64,000 nucleotides of DNA from an uncultured Paracoccaceae bacterium (GCA_947497065.1 CANMEQ010000008.1:1-64000), one strand, 5' to 3'. Positions 53,374-61,661 are shown, numbered from the stretch's first letter. Notes: generated from the letters alone by a model not told the origin. Program-made: numbers and translations.

Positions 53374-53656
53374 CAAGTCCAGCAAGGAAGCTGGATAAGC
53401 CGTTGATTGTCTTGAACTCTCGGGCAGCCATGTTGTTGCGTGCAGTGACGAGCAGGCGACGCGTCTCGCCATCTGGCGAGACGCAATGCACGGTCCAAAC
53501 TCCGGACCACTGAGCACCTGTACGTTTGGGCGTAACCCGGCACACAACATCCGCCGAATGACCCTCGGCAAGCAGCGTGCGCAGCCCGTCTTCACTGACA
53601 ACATTGGGGGCGTCTTGCATCAAATTCATAGGATCGAGCCTTGCAGAATTGTGCAT
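53303..53656 (-). CDS. First gene of the virB operon, function unknown
   Basis: A 117-aa protein with strand-rich middle (WSGVWTVHCVSPDGETRRLL) and helical end (TINGLSSFLAGLGVSIVSIP). Not recognised. Its start is 40 bp from the TATAAT element, so it is the leading gene of the transfer operon. Its last ~70 bp overlap virB1 as annotated. Confidence 0.6.
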   Translation of the reverse strand: MHNSARLDPMNLMQDAPNVVSEDGLRTLLAEGHSADVVCRVTPKRTGAQWSGVWTVHCVSPDGETRRLLVTARNNMAAREFKTINGLSSFLAGLGVSIVSIPMLEGKIASHKLDDAG

Positions 53657-53688
53657 TAGCCCGGCAGTCCCTCATGGACTACCGAACC

Positions 53689-53724
53689 GATACAATATTA
53701 TAATCTTGCAATCAATAGGTGCAA
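53689..53724 (-). promoter_or_regulatory. virB operon promoter with shared palindrome
   Basis: On the minus strand, TTGCAC (53719-53724) and TATAAT (53697-53702) are 16 bp apart. TATAAT lies inside CAAGATTATAATATTG (53693-53708), matching the mob element at 34953-34968 in 14 of 16 bases, with the same TTGAT and ATC flanks. Confidence 0.6.
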
Positions 53725-53812
53725 TTTGAGTTGTTGCGCCCTTCATGCGTTGAAACAAATTTACTGCAACGGAGTGGCTGAGCCAAGATAATATGGCGCT
53801 TTTGAAACAAAC

Positions 53813-54064
53813 ATGGGCGGCAATGGTCGTTCTGCCGCGATCGCAGGCAGTTGCCAGCCGCCTGCGCCGCCCTGGATGCCGACCGACTCCGCTGATTTTC
53901 AGGCCTACGCGGACCTGCTAAAGCGCGATGCGGAGGCATATTTCACCGATGTTGAGCAGTACTACCGTTGTCTGGATGAGGAGCGTCGTGAGGTCTTCGA
54001 GCGAGCGCGCGCGGCCAGCGAAGACTACGCACGCGTCTTGGAGCCTCTGGATGCTGGAAGATAA
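53813..54064 (+). CDS. Small hypothetical protein divergent from the virB operon
   Basis: An 83-aa protein, mostly acidic helix (YADLLKRDAEAYFTDVEQYY, then EERREVFERARAASEDYARV). No family recognised. It diverges from the virB operon across its promoter region. GC and codon use match the backbone. The start has no strong ribosome site, so the N-terminus is uncertain. Confidence 0.5.
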   Translation: MGGNGRSAAIAGSCQPPAPPWMPTDSADFQAYADLLKRDAEAYFTDVEQYYRCLDEERREVFERARAASEDYARVLEPLDAGR

Positions 54065-54328
54065 ACAAACTTTTCGTCAGGGAGTGATGCTGTCGTTCGA
54101 TAGCTGTGCGGCAATGGCCGCACTGAGCCCAGAGCGCTGTCGGTGTTGTTTGTAGGCTTCTTCGCAGCGCAGTTCACTCATTGATGTGACTGGCTCTCAT
54201 GAAATGGACTCGTTTCGGCGCTCGCCTATTGCTCCTTCGGTGCAACTGCTCAAAACTCAAAGGTGGACTTACGCAACTTTTGCGTGAAGATCGGTGGCGC
54301 AAAGAAACAGTTTTCATGTGAGGGTATT

Positions 54329-56035
54329 TTGAAGCTTGTAAAAGTTCGCATTGAGAAGTTCAGGGGTATTCGGAGGGCCGAGATCGATGTGGGGATGGAG
54401 CTTGCGCTGGTAGGTCAGAACAGTGGCGGTAAATCTTCAATCTTGCGGGCGCTTAATGCCTTCTTCAATTTTGAAGATGAACGTGAGCATTTCGAAGCAT
54501 CCAGGCATGCTTTTCAGAAGACATCGACGGCTATTATTGATTTGGAGTTTTCGGATACCCCGGCCGCGTGCGACTTGCCGAGGGCAGTCGCGGGTGGCAG
54601 CAGTGTTCGAATTCGATTGAAGTACAAGAAGACGGCCAACTGGGAGTTATTTAATAACGGGGTTTGGCAGACGCCTCCGCAAGGCTTCCTAGAAGCTTTG
54701 AAATCTCACATTCGCTATGTCTACATTCCGGTGGGTCGCACCGACGCTGTTTTCCAGTGGGGTAAAGAAAGCACTCTTCAAGCTGCGGTAAGAACCTGGG
54801 TGAAGGACTACACAAAGAAAAGGGACAACATCTCTCCGAAGGTGGCGAACGCTACAACGATCATTAAGGAACGCGCCTTCAAGGGGCTGAGCAAGCATCT
54901 GAGAGGGCTTACTCACCTCAACGGATCTTTTGAGTTCGAATTGGACTATTCCTCGCCCCCTGATTACGGCCTGTTGATTCAGGATCTTGTTTTGCGTGTC
55001 GTGGATGGACAGACATCTGTGGACATTTCCGACTGTGGAAGCGGCACCCAGAGCCTTGCTGCAATCGGCCTTTATTCCTATCTGGCCGAAGCATTGGGTG
55101 GAACATACATCTTGGGAGTCGAGGAACCTGAACAGAACTTGCACCCCCAAGCTCAGCGATCACTACTTGCGGCGTTAAAGGAACTTCCGCTTCAGGTGCT
55201 GTTCACTACCCATTCGACCGTAATGCTCGACAGTCTAGAGCACGAAGAGGTCGCGCTATGCCGAAGGGTATCCTCCAATACTCGCGGGTTTGAAATCACA
55301 GTTACCCAGCTGCCGGGCGGGTTCTGGGCAGAAAAGGGCATCGATAGGGAAAGATACTATAACTTTCATCGCCGACGAAATTCCGAATTCTTCTTCGCCG
55401 ACTACGTGATACTAACCGAGGGCCCGATCGATGCGGAGCTGGTGCGCTACTTGGCAGAAGACGGTGGGCTAAGTTTCGCGGAACACAGTGTGTCTATCAT
55501 CAGCCTTGATAGCGTCGACTCACTGCCGCACGCCTTTTATCTGCTGAGAGAGCTAAGGATCAATTTCGCGTCCGTCGTCGATAAGGACTATTTCTTGCCC
55601 TACCTAAACGATGAGTTGTCCTCCAGCCGCGACGCCAACGGTTTCCCTCGATACAGGCGGGAGTACAAAGACTCATGCCTTATCGAAGAAATGCTGCCCG
55701 ATGAGGGAGCGAGGGAGCAATTGCTCGATTACTTCTTCACCAACCACTCACGTGCCATGCCGCTTCTTGAAGCCGTTGGCGTGTTTTGCTTCCGCTGGTC
55801 GATGGACATTGACCTTGTCGGCTCAGAGACGGCCAAGAACATTCTATATGACAGGCTGGGCATGCCCGCCGCAGAGCGTTCATCCGAAGGAATTCTAGTT
55901 AATCGCAGAAAACAACTAAAGCGTCAGGATTCCGTCCTTGGAGCGACCAGAGGGCTGCATCCACGAGGTCTTCCTAATTCATACAAAAGGATAAGGCGGG
56001 GACTGCCTGAAATAATAAAGCAATCTAAGGCGTAG
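54329..56035 (+). CDS. OLD-family ATPase-TOPRIM nuclease
   Basis: A 568-aa protein. An SMC/AAA-type ATPase has Walker A VGQNSGGKSSIL near residue 28, signature region SDCGSGTQSL near 230 and Walker B GVEEPEQNLHP near 265. A C-terminal TOPRIM nuclease has LTEGPIDAELV near 361 and the metal pair VVDKDY near 415. OLD proteins are phage-exclusion nucleases; GajA of Gabija is a relative, but no UvrD-like GajB gene is next to it. I took a TTG start after GAGGG giving MKLVKVRIEKFRG, the family's usual beginning. Free-standing cargo between backbone genes. Confidence 0.82.
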   Translation: MKLVKVRIEKFRGIRRAEIDVGMELALVGQNSGGKSSILRALNAFFNFEDEREHFEASRHAFQKTSTAIIDLEFSDTPAACDLPRAVAGGSSVRIRLKYKKTANWELFNNGVWQTPPQGFLEALKSHIRYVYIPVGRTDAVFQWGKESTLQAAVRTWVKDYTKKRDNISPKVANATTIIKERAFKGLSKHLRGLTHLNGSFEFELDYSSPPDYGLLIQDLVLRVVDGQTSVDISDCGSGTQSLAAIGLYSYLAEALGGTYILGVEEPEQNLHPQAQRSLLAALKELPLQVLFTTHSTVMLDSLEHEEVALCRRVSSNTRGFEITVTQLPGGFWAEKGIDRERYYNFHRRRNSEFFFADYVILTEGPIDAELVRYLAEDGGLSFAEHSVSIISLDSVDSLPHAFYLLRELRINFASVVDKDYFLPYLNDELSSSRDANGFPRYRREYKDSCLIEEMLPDEGAREQLLDYFFTNHSRAMPLLEAVGVFCFRWSMDIDLVGSETAKNILYDRLGMPAAERSSEGILVNRRKQLKRQDSVLGATRGLHPRGLPNSYKRIRRGLPEIIKQSKA

Positions 56036-56124
56036 GTTTATCTACGGCGTCGTTCTTTCATCCAAGCCTTCGGCCGACGCTTCAGCGAGCGCAAAGTTCC
56101 ATCAAGGCGTGCTCTTCCCATTCC

Positions 56125-56325
56125 TTAGCTGCGCTTTGCGGAAAGGCTCTGTTCAGAGACCTGATTTTGGCAGCCTAGAGACTCGGTTGAGCCGTCCTCA
56201 TAAATCGCGGCCTGCGTCTTGCCGTTGTCCCACTGATACAGAAGGCCGATTTCTTCGCCTGTCTTGATGCACGTAATGCGGCCAATGGCTTCGGCCGTTG
56301 TGCGAACACTCGTAATTTCGGGCAA
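56125..56325 (-). CDS. Small protein coupled to the XRE regulator
   Basis: A 66-aa protein with a TTG start after AGAGGGG, 2 bp after the XRE stop. Strand-rich (IGRITCIKTGEEIGLLYQWD). Not recognised. Co-translation suggests it works with or modifies the regulator. Confidence 0.55.
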   Translation of the reverse strand: MPEITSVRTTAEAIGRITCIKTGEEIGLLYQWDNGKTQAAIYEDGSTESLGCQNQVSEQSLSAKRS

Positions 56326-56327
56326 TA

Positions 56328-56540
56328 TCAGCCCCTCTTGTTAAATAACTCTTGTGGGTCGACTTCGAGAGCAAGCGCGATACGCTCCAGAACATCGACC
56401 GATGCTGAATTCTTGGCGAGTTCGATCTCGCTGATATAGCTGCGATCTACGTCGGCAGCCAACGCTAGCTGTTCTTGGCTCAATCTTCTGGAACTTCTTA
56501 TATTCCGGACATTTAACCCTACTCGTTCCCGTAAATTCAT
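56328..56540 (-). CDS. XRE-family transcriptional regulator
   Basis: A 70-aa single-domain Cro/CI-type repressor (VRNIRSSRRLSQEQLALAAD, then RSYISEIELAKNS). Start at MNLRERVG; the upstream extension is not family-like. Placed near the right end between the OLD nuclease and transfer-associated genes, it is a candidate controller of transfer or excision. Confidence 0.78.
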   Translation of the reverse strand: MNLRERVGLNVRNIRSSRRLSQEQLALAADVDRSYISEIELAKNSASVDVLERIALALEVDPQELFNKRG

Positions 56541-56691
56541 GGCCTGTCTTCGGCCAAACAACGAGGTTCTCTCTACGGAATATATTCCACAAAACGCGCG
56601 AGAGCTGTTCTCGGCGGTTGCCCGCATATGGTGTGAAGGCAAAGATTGAGAGATTATTGCAATACTATCCTTATGTTAACAAAAGGAGTTA

Positions 56692-57339
56692 ATGGGCATG
56701 GTGAGTAGGTTGTTTGAAAACTGGTTCTGTGCATTGGTCATGACTGTCTTGGCAAGCTGGGCTCCACAGACGGCGAAAGCCTACCAAGTTGACTGCGCCA
56801 TTCTTCTTTGCCTGGCTGGTGGGTGGCCCGCGTCAGCAGAATGTGCCCACGCCCGTGCAGTGTTTATCCGCCGGATCTCGCCCTGGCCGATTGAGCCGCC
56901 TTTGCAAATCTGGCGTTGCCCGATGGGTATTTCTGAGCGCGTGCCTTTGCAAAGCGCGGTCCCGAAGATTTGGGAGGCCAGCAACCAAACAGGTCAGACG
57001 CTCGGCCAAGTCATTCTGACACAAGTGGTTGAGGGAGGTGCCGATATCGATATCAGCGGTCAGGAATTCGATTTCGTGCGCTCGATCCGCGTCTGGGATG
57101 TTCGGCACTACAGCCATCGCGAACGTGGCCGCGACGATGATTGCTCTGAGAGTTACAACATGCGCCTCGGGACCTACGGCACGCTGGGCGAATTCGGCTG
57201 GCAACGCACCACACCAGCCGCCGCCCCGCAATGGGTACTGCCGTCGCGACGCTGTTCGTCATCGAGTTGGCGGCGTGGAGTAGGTGTCGAATGGGAAGAT
57301 CACGAGGGCAACCACGGATATGAATGGGTAGCCTACTAA
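56692..57339 (+). CDS. Exported protein of unknown function, ICE backbone
   Basis: A 215-aa protein with signal peptide (ALVMTVLASWAPQTAKA, cleavage near 30). The mature part has a Cys-containing stretch (YQVDCAILLCLAGGWPASAE) and RISPWPIEPPLQIWRCP, a combination I associate with unnamed proteins on alphaproteobacterial plasmids. Possible disulfides. Role unknown, perhaps periplasmic in transfer. Confidence 0.7.
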   Translation: MGMVSRLFENWFCALVMTVLASWAPQTAKAYQVDCAILLCLAGGWPASAECAHARAVFIRRISPWPIEPPLQIWRCPMGISERVPLQSAVPKIWEASNQTGQTLGQVILTQVVEGGADIDISGQEFDFVRSIRVWDVRHYSHRERGRDDDCSESYNMRLGTYGTLGEFGWQRTTPAAAPQWVLPSRRCSSSSWRRGVGVEWEDHEGNHGYEWVAY

Positions 57340-57341
57340 GG

Positions 57342-57647
57342 CTATTCGCCGATGTCCTTCATGCGTTCCGCGATATCGCCTGCAATGCGCTCATACAGGG
57401 CGGCTTGTTTGTCCCTTGGCGTCCCAGGCTTTGGGTTTCTTCGACGGATGCGTTTGGCAAGCCAGAAGAGCAGCCGTGCTGCTGGATCAGACGTCGCATC
57501 CGGTTCTGTAGCCGGATACTTCTCCTCTAGGGCGACGACGATTTCCTGAGACAGGCTGCGCCGGTTCAGTGTGGCATGCGTTTCCAGACGCTTCTTCAGC
57601 GCGGCTGGAAGCAAGAGTTTGAATTGGATCAAGGCTTCTTCTTTCAT
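57342..57647 (-). CDS. Ribbon-helix-helix (Arc-like) repressor
   Basis: A 101-aa protein. The N-terminal Arc/MetJ-type domain IQFKLLLPAALKKRLETHA then RRSLSQEIVVALEEKY is the strand-helix-helix unit. A basic C-terminal tail follows. Start at MKEEALI, 12 bp from the first palindrome at 57659. Divergent from a second ribbon-helix-helix gene. Confidence 0.75.
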   Translation of the reverse strand: MKEEALIQFKLLLPAALKKRLETHATLNRRSLSQEIVVALEEKYPATEPDATSDPAARLLFWLAKRIRRRNPKPGTPRDKQAALYERIAGDIAERMKDIGE

Positions 57648-57658
57648 GATTGCATGAT

Positions 57659-57698
57659 GGACAATATTTGTCCTCAATGATATGGACATTTTATGTCC
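57659..57698. promoter_or_regulatory. Twin palindromic operators between divergent RHH genes
   Basis: GGACAATATTTGTCC (57659-57673) and GGACATTTTATGTCC (57684-57698) are two perfect-armed 15-bp palindromes (6-bp arms), 25 bp centre to centre, in the 68-bp gap between the divergent genes. Confidence 0.7.
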
Positions 57699-57715
57699 TT
57701 TTTTGAGGTGTAAAT

Positions 57716-57877
57716 ATGAAGACAACCCAGTTCAAACTTAACCTTCCAGCGGACGTGAAAGCCTGGCTCGAAGAGGAGGCTGTGCGGAACTTACGCTCAC
57801 AGGGCGCTCAGGTGGTGTCCTGTTTGCGGGCAGCCATGTCGCGGCAAGAAGCCGTGGGTGAGAGGGCTGAAAAATGA
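57716..57877 (+). CDS. 53-aa ribbon-helix-helix protein, first gene of the excision module
   Basis: A 53-aa Arc-like protein: FKLNLPADVKAWLEEEAVRN is the strand and first helix, and SQGAQVVSCLRAAMS the second helix. Its ATG is 17 bp from the second palindrome. The stop overlaps the next ATG (ATGA). Together with the opposite gene it forms a likely two-repressor switch for xis-int expression. Confidence 0.7.
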   Translation: MKTTQFKLNLPADVKAWLEEEAVRNLRSQGAQVVSCLRAAMSRQEAVGERAEK

Positions 57878-58131
57878 GCCCAAGCCATATTCAGCTGATT
57901 CCCACCCCTGAGCTCGCGCTTCTCTTCGGCTACAGCGAGCCGAGCGCGTCCTTCTATGACTTCTGCCGTAGGACGGGTATCGCTCCGGTGCCAGGACGGC
58001 GCGGGTGGTATGATCCGAAACTCATCCGCGCGCGATTGGATGCTGTTCAGGGCATCAGCGCGGCAGAACGCGAGGCTACTTCGCAACCGAGCCTCGTTGC
58101 ACAGCGGAGAGCACGCCGTGCCCAGAAGTAA
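57874..58131 (+). CDS. Excisionase-like small DNA-binding protein
   Basis: An 85-aa basic protein: IPTPELALLFGYSEPSASFY, then RRTGIAPVPGRRGWYDPKLI resembles a MerR/excisionase winged helix with the wing 'GRRGWYDP'. It is immediately upstream of and overlapping the integrase gene (14 bp), the usual place for xis. Function inferred from fold-like pattern and position. Confidence 0.65.
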   Translation: MSPSHIQLIPTPELALLFGYSEPSASFYDFCRRTGIAPVPGRRGWYDPKLIRARLDAVQGISAAEREATSQPSLVAQRRARRAQK

Positions 58132-59194
58132 CCTTCCCAAGGGTGTCCATCGTGTCCGGCGCAAGGTCGTGTCTGGTGTGCGCTACCATTTCTATGCCTG
58201 GCGGGGCGGCCCCAAATTTTGGGAAGGGACGGACCCGAACCCAAAGGAACCCGAATTCTTCCATGCGTTTTCACAGTGCGGTACGCCCGTGAGCCCGGCT
58301 GAATATCTGACGACTCAGTTGGTCGACGATTTTCTGTCCAGCGCGTCCTTGCCCAAGGCTGAGCGTTCGAAGGCTGATATCCGCAAATGGCTGGAGTTGT
58401 TCCGCGAGGAGTTCGGTGCAGATCCCGTCGCGATGTTCGAAGAGCGCGCCTCGCGGGGCGAGGTTAACAATTGGCGCAAGAAGTGGCTCCATTCCCCCAA
58501 GCAGCACGACATGGCGGGCACCCATGCCACACGCGTCCTCAATTGGGCGGTGGAAGAGGGAAAGCTGAAAGAGCATCACTGCCACAAGCTCAAGAAGCTC
58601 TACCAATCGAACCGCACAGAGATCATCTGGACGAGCGGCGACATCGCTCAGTTCAATAAGTACGCGCCGAAATGGGTCCAGAGGATCCTGACCGCAGGAT
58701 GCGAAACCGGTTTGCGGGCAGCTGATCTGGTTCAGGTCAAAATGGACCAATTCGAAGACACGCCGCACGGCAAGCGCCTTCGTTTCAGGACCAGTAAGCG
58801 CGGCCAGATCGCATATATCCCGGCCACATCGGCCCTTGAGAGATTGATTGCAGAGACGCCGGAAGGCCAAGATGTGCTGCTGGTGTCAGAGCTTGGCAGG
58901 CCTTTGACGGCCCGTTGGGCGTCGAACCAGATCACTAAATGGCGACGCGAAGCGCAGATCCCCCCTTGGATCGATGGCAGGGAGAAGACTCTGTCTGATA
59001 CGCGCGGAACGGCGGCGACAAGATTGCTGAATGCCGATTTGTCCTTGCGCCAGATTGCGGTGCTGATGGGGTGGTCGGTTCGCTACGCGGCGCAAGTTAT
59101 CGAGCATTACGCGCAGGTTAGCCCGGACGAAAGCGATGCGGTTTTGCGCAAGCTCAATCGAGCAAAATCACTGTCTCAAGACACAAAAATGTAA
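58118..59194 (+). CDS. int: Tyrosine-type integrase of the ICE
   Basis: A 358-aa phage-type integrase. GTG start after GGAGA; the longer frame overlaps the upstream gene. An N-terminal SAM-like DNA-binding region (about 60-160) is followed by the catalytic domain: R200 (ETGLRAADL), R296 (SDTRGTAAT), W319 (MGWS) and nucleophile Y331 (EHYAQ). The usual first His of box II is Ser293 here and the second His is Trp, as seen in a subset of the family. It ends 62 bp from the tRNA-Cys. Confidence 0.92.
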   Translation: MPRSNLPKGVHRVRRKVVSGVRYHFYAWRGGPKFWEGTDPNPKEPEFFHAFSQCGTPVSPAEYLTTQLVDDFLSSASLPKAERSKADIRKWLELFREEFGADPVAMFEERASRGEVNNWRKKWLHSPKQHDMAGTHATRVLNWAVEEGKLKEHHCHKLKKLYQSNRTEIIWTSGDIAQFNKYAPKWVQRILTAGCETGLRAADLVQVKMDQFEDTPHGKRLRFRTSKRGQIAYIPATSALERLIAETPEGQDVLLVSELGRPLTARWASNQITKWRREAQIPPWIDGREKTLSDTRGTAATRLLNADLSLRQIAVLMGWSVRYAAQVIEHYAQVSPDESDAVLRKLNRAKSLSQDTKM

Positions 59195-59209
59195 ACGCCC
59201 CTGTAAACG
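59191..59209 (+). repeat. Right GTAAACG pair (candidate integrase arm sites)
   Basis: GTAAACG at 59191-59197 (overlapping the int stop codon) and 59203-59209; the matching pair is at the left end. Confidence 0.45.
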
Positions 59210-59256
59210 CGGGGCCTCAAACACGGCAAGGAGTGATGTAAGTGATTGTTTTTAAA

Positions 59257-59304
59257 TGGAGGCGAGTACCGGAATCGAACCGGTGTACACGGATTTGCAA
59301 TCCG
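59257..59304 (+). repeat. attR: 3' part of the intact tRNA-Cys
   Basis: 48 bp identical to 13615-13662, from the tRNA 3' CCA end through the anticodon loop. The ICE copy restores the gene after integration. Confidence 0.93.
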
Positions 59305-59330
59305 CTGCGTCACCACTCCGCCAACTCGCC
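59257..59330 (-). tRNA. tRNA-Cys (GCA)
   Basis: 74 nt with 3' CCA encoded. Acceptor stem GGCGAGT/ACTCGCC, anticodon stem GCGGA/TCCGT around loop TTGCAAA (anticodon complement at 59296-59298), T loop GGTTCGATTCC. All arms pair. Confidence 0.97.
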
Positions 59331-59348
59331 GCCTATGGTGCAGCGCTC

Positions 59349-59376
59349 GTTTAGCGGCGAATGTCGGCTGGTTCAA
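59349..59376 (-). promoter_or_regulatory. Possible tRNA-Cys promoter
   Basis: On the minus strand, TTGAAC (59371-59376) and CTAAAC (59349-59354) are 16 bp apart, 18 bp before the tRNA 5' end. Weak match to consensus. Confidence 0.35.
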
Positions 59377-59503
59377 TAGCACAAAAGCGCAATCTGTCTT
59401 TATCTTGCAAACAATGCTGCGAAACGATGCCGATGGGACATTGCGGCACCGCAACCGGTATGGCATGTATGACGCGTAGATTCTGAACGAAAGAGTTTAG
59501 CTC

Positions 59504-60157
59504 GTGGCCGACTATACATCCCGCCGTATCATGATGGTTGATACTCAAGTACGCCCATCTGATGTAACGAAATTCCCAATTATCGACGCCTTGCTGTCGG
59601 TTCCGCGTGAAGACTATGTGCCGGACCACAAACGTGAAGCCGCATATATCGGTGAGAACATTGATATTGGCGATGGCCGTGTCATGCTTGAGCCCCGCAC
59701 ATTGGGCAAGATGCTGGACGCGATCGATATTCAACCCACTGACGTTGTGCTCGACCTGGGCTGCGGGCTTGGGTATTCGACAGCGGTCTTGGCGCAGATG
59801 GCAGATTTTGTCGTCGCGGTTGAAGATACCGCAGGCCGCGCTGAAGAGGCTCAATCGATTTTGTCATCGCAGGGCGTTGATAACGCAGCTGTTTTCGAAG
59901 GTCCTCTGACAGAGGGTGCAGCGAAGAACGGCCCCTACGATGCAGTCATTCTTCAAGGCGCTGTCGAAGTTTTGCCAGATACGCTTCTGGCACAGGTCAA
60001 AGAGGGCGGCCGGATTATCGCGATCTTCGCGCAAGGCGCTTTGGGCGAGGTCCGCATTGGCCGTAAAATTGACGGTGTCGTAAACTGGCGCATGTCCTTC
60101 AATGCAGGCGCGCCCTTGCTGACAGGTTTTGCAAAAGACGCCGAATTCAGTTTCTAA
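59504..60157 (+). CDS. pcm: Protein-L-isoaspartate O-methyltransferase family protein
   Basis: A 217-aa SAM-dependent methyltransferase of the PCMT family. The SAM-binding motif VLDLGCGLGYSTAVLA is near residue 83, with VPREDYVP near 33. Members repair isoaspartyl residues in aged proteins, but some alphaproteobacterial copies are diverged and the exact substrate is open. GTG start; next to tolC, an arrangement I associate with roseobacters. Confidence 0.8.
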   Translation: MADYTSRRIMMVDTQVRPSDVTKFPIIDALLSVPREDYVPDHKREAAYIGENIDIGDGRVMLEPRTLGKMLDAIDIQPTDVVLDLGCGLGYSTAVLAQMADFVVAVEDTAGRAEEAQSILSSQGVDNAAVFEGPLTEGAAKNGPYDAVILQGAVEVLPDTLLAQVKEGGRIIAIFAQGALGEVRIGRKIDGVVNWRMSFNAGAPLLTGFAKDAEFSF

Positions 60158-60208
60158 CACGCTGGCCCCCCCAACGCCCCGCAAGGTGAATTTAGGAGAG
60201 ATTTTGAA

Positions 60209-61573
60209 ATGACCTTTGGACGCATCTTTGTGGCTGGAATTGTCGCTCTTACGGCGCTTTCCACATCCGTGCAGGCGGAAACTTTGGCGGATAGCTTGCG
60301 TGATGCCTACCACAATTCGGGGCTCTTGGATCAAAACCGCGCGGTGTTGCGGGCTGCGGATGAAGGGGTTGCGCAATCCTTGGCCGCCTTGCGGCCGGTT
60401 GTCGCGTGGGAAGCGGAAGCTGCCTACGGTCGCGTGACAGGGTCGGGCGCGTTTATTTCTGACAGTTTGAGCGGCTCTTTGACCGTCTCTGCCAGCCTTT
60501 TGTTATACGATCATGGTGCAAGTGAACTGGCCACCGAGGTGCAAAAGGCGCTGGTGCTGCAAACCCGCCAAGGCCTGATTTCTGTGGAACAAGACGTTTT
60601 GCTGCGCGCAGTGTCAGCCTACATGAATGTGCGCCGCGCGTCGGAGTTTTTGGCGTTGCGCCGGAGCAATGTCACCGTCATTCAACGTGAATTGCAGGCG
60701 GCACGGGATCGTTTCGAAGTTGGTGAAGTAACACGAACAGATGTGTCACTGGCCGAGGCGGAATTGGCCGCTGCTCGCAGCCTCCTTGCAGCCGCTGAAG
60801 GCGATCTGGTTCAGGCTAACGAGGAATTCCGCGCGGCTGTTGGGCGCAAACCAGGCGGGTTAAACGTGGTTTCGCCCGCTCGCGTCGAATCGAACGTTGA
60901 AAACGCGCGCTCTTATGCACAACAAAACCACCCTGATGTGATTGCTGCCCAACACGGTGTCACAGCCGCTGAATTGAATATCCGCCGCGCACAGGCCAGC
61001 TTGAACCCCTCCCTGTCCTTGGGCGGTTCGCTAAGCGCCGATGACGACGGTGACGTGACGCAAGGCCTAAGCCTGAGCTATGGCGGCACTGTTTATGCAG
61101 GCGGGCAACTCCAATCCTTGATCCGCGAAGCACAGGCCAACCGCGATCAAAGCCGCGCTGGGTTGCACTTGGCGGCGCAGGCGGTCAGCCAGAACCTTGG
61201 CAACGCCTATGCGATTTTGCAGGTGGCACAGGCCAGCAGCCAGGCAACAGATTTGCAGATTCGCGCCGCGCAAACCGCCTTCCGCGGCATTCGCGAAGAA
61301 GCGACCTTGGGCGCACGCACGACACTGGATGTCCTGAATGCAGAACAAGATTTGCTCGATGCGCGTGTGGCGAAAGTCTCCGCAGATGCGGATGCCGTTA
61401 TTGCAAGCTATCAGGTCTTGGCCGCGATGGGCCTTCTGACGGCGGAGCATTTGCAACTCGGGGTGCAAACCTATGATCCGGCAGCCTATTACAATTTGGT
61501 TAACGAAGCACCGGCCACCTATTCTCGTCAGGGCCAAGCGCTGGACCGCGTTTTGCGCGCGATCGGAGAATAG
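60209..61573 (+). CDS. tolC: TolC-family outer membrane channel
   Basis: A 454-aa outer-membrane protein with signal peptide (VAGIVALTALSTSVQA, cleavage near 23). Two repeated helical halves (VSAYMNVRRASEFLALRRSN in the first; NLGNAYAILQVAQASSQ in the second) as in TolC. AGGAG precedes the ATG. It serves type I secretion and efflux; unlike the operon copy at 11971 it has no lipobox. Confidence 0.9.
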   Translation: MTFGRIFVAGIVALTALSTSVQAETLADSLRDAYHNSGLLDQNRAVLRAADEGVAQSLAALRPVVAWEAEAAYGRVTGSGAFISDSLSGSLTVSASLLLYDHGASELATEVQKALVLQTRQGLISVEQDVLLRAVSAYMNVRRASEFLALRRSNVTVIQRELQAARDRFEVGEVTRTDVSLAEAELAAARSLLAAAEGDLVQANEEFRAAVGRKPGGLNVVSPARVESNVENARSYAQQNHPDVIAAQHGVTAAELNIRRAQASLNPSLSLGGSLSADDDGDVTQGLSLSYGGTVYAGGQLQSLIREAQANRDQSRAGLHLAAQAVSQNLGNAYAILQVAQASSQATDLQIRAAQTAFRGIREEATLGARTTLDVLNAEQDLLDARVAKVSADADAVIASYQVLAAMGLLTAEHLQLGVQTYDPAAYYNLVNEAPATYSRQGQALDRVLRAIGE

Positions 61574-61661
61574 ATCAAAAGCGGACTATCGGTTGTCTGG
61601 AATCATGCGGCACGTTAAGGTCTGATCTTGAGGCAAAGCAAAACCAACCGCAGGATAGATT

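Larger units (their letters stand above)
13615..59304. mobile_element. Integrative and conjugative element in tRNA-Cys (VirB/D4 type, MOBP relaxase)
   Basis: A 48-bp perfect direct repeat (13615-13662 and 59257-59304) bounds the element. The right copy is the 3' part of an intact tRNA-Cys gene; the left copy is the displaced 3' fragment. A tyrosine integrase gene lies next to the intact tRNA. The interior holds a relaxase, coupling protein, full VirB-type T4SS, antirestriction gene, toxin-antitoxin pair and defence cargo. Excision within the repeat would release a 45,642-bp circle. All transfer genes look open, so the element may be mobile. Neither excision nor transfer can be seen from sequence. 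Confidence 0.93.

Noticed and set aside
54329-56035. Gabija system
   Set aside because: Only a GajA-like OLD protein is present; no UvrD-like GajB gene is adjacent on either side.
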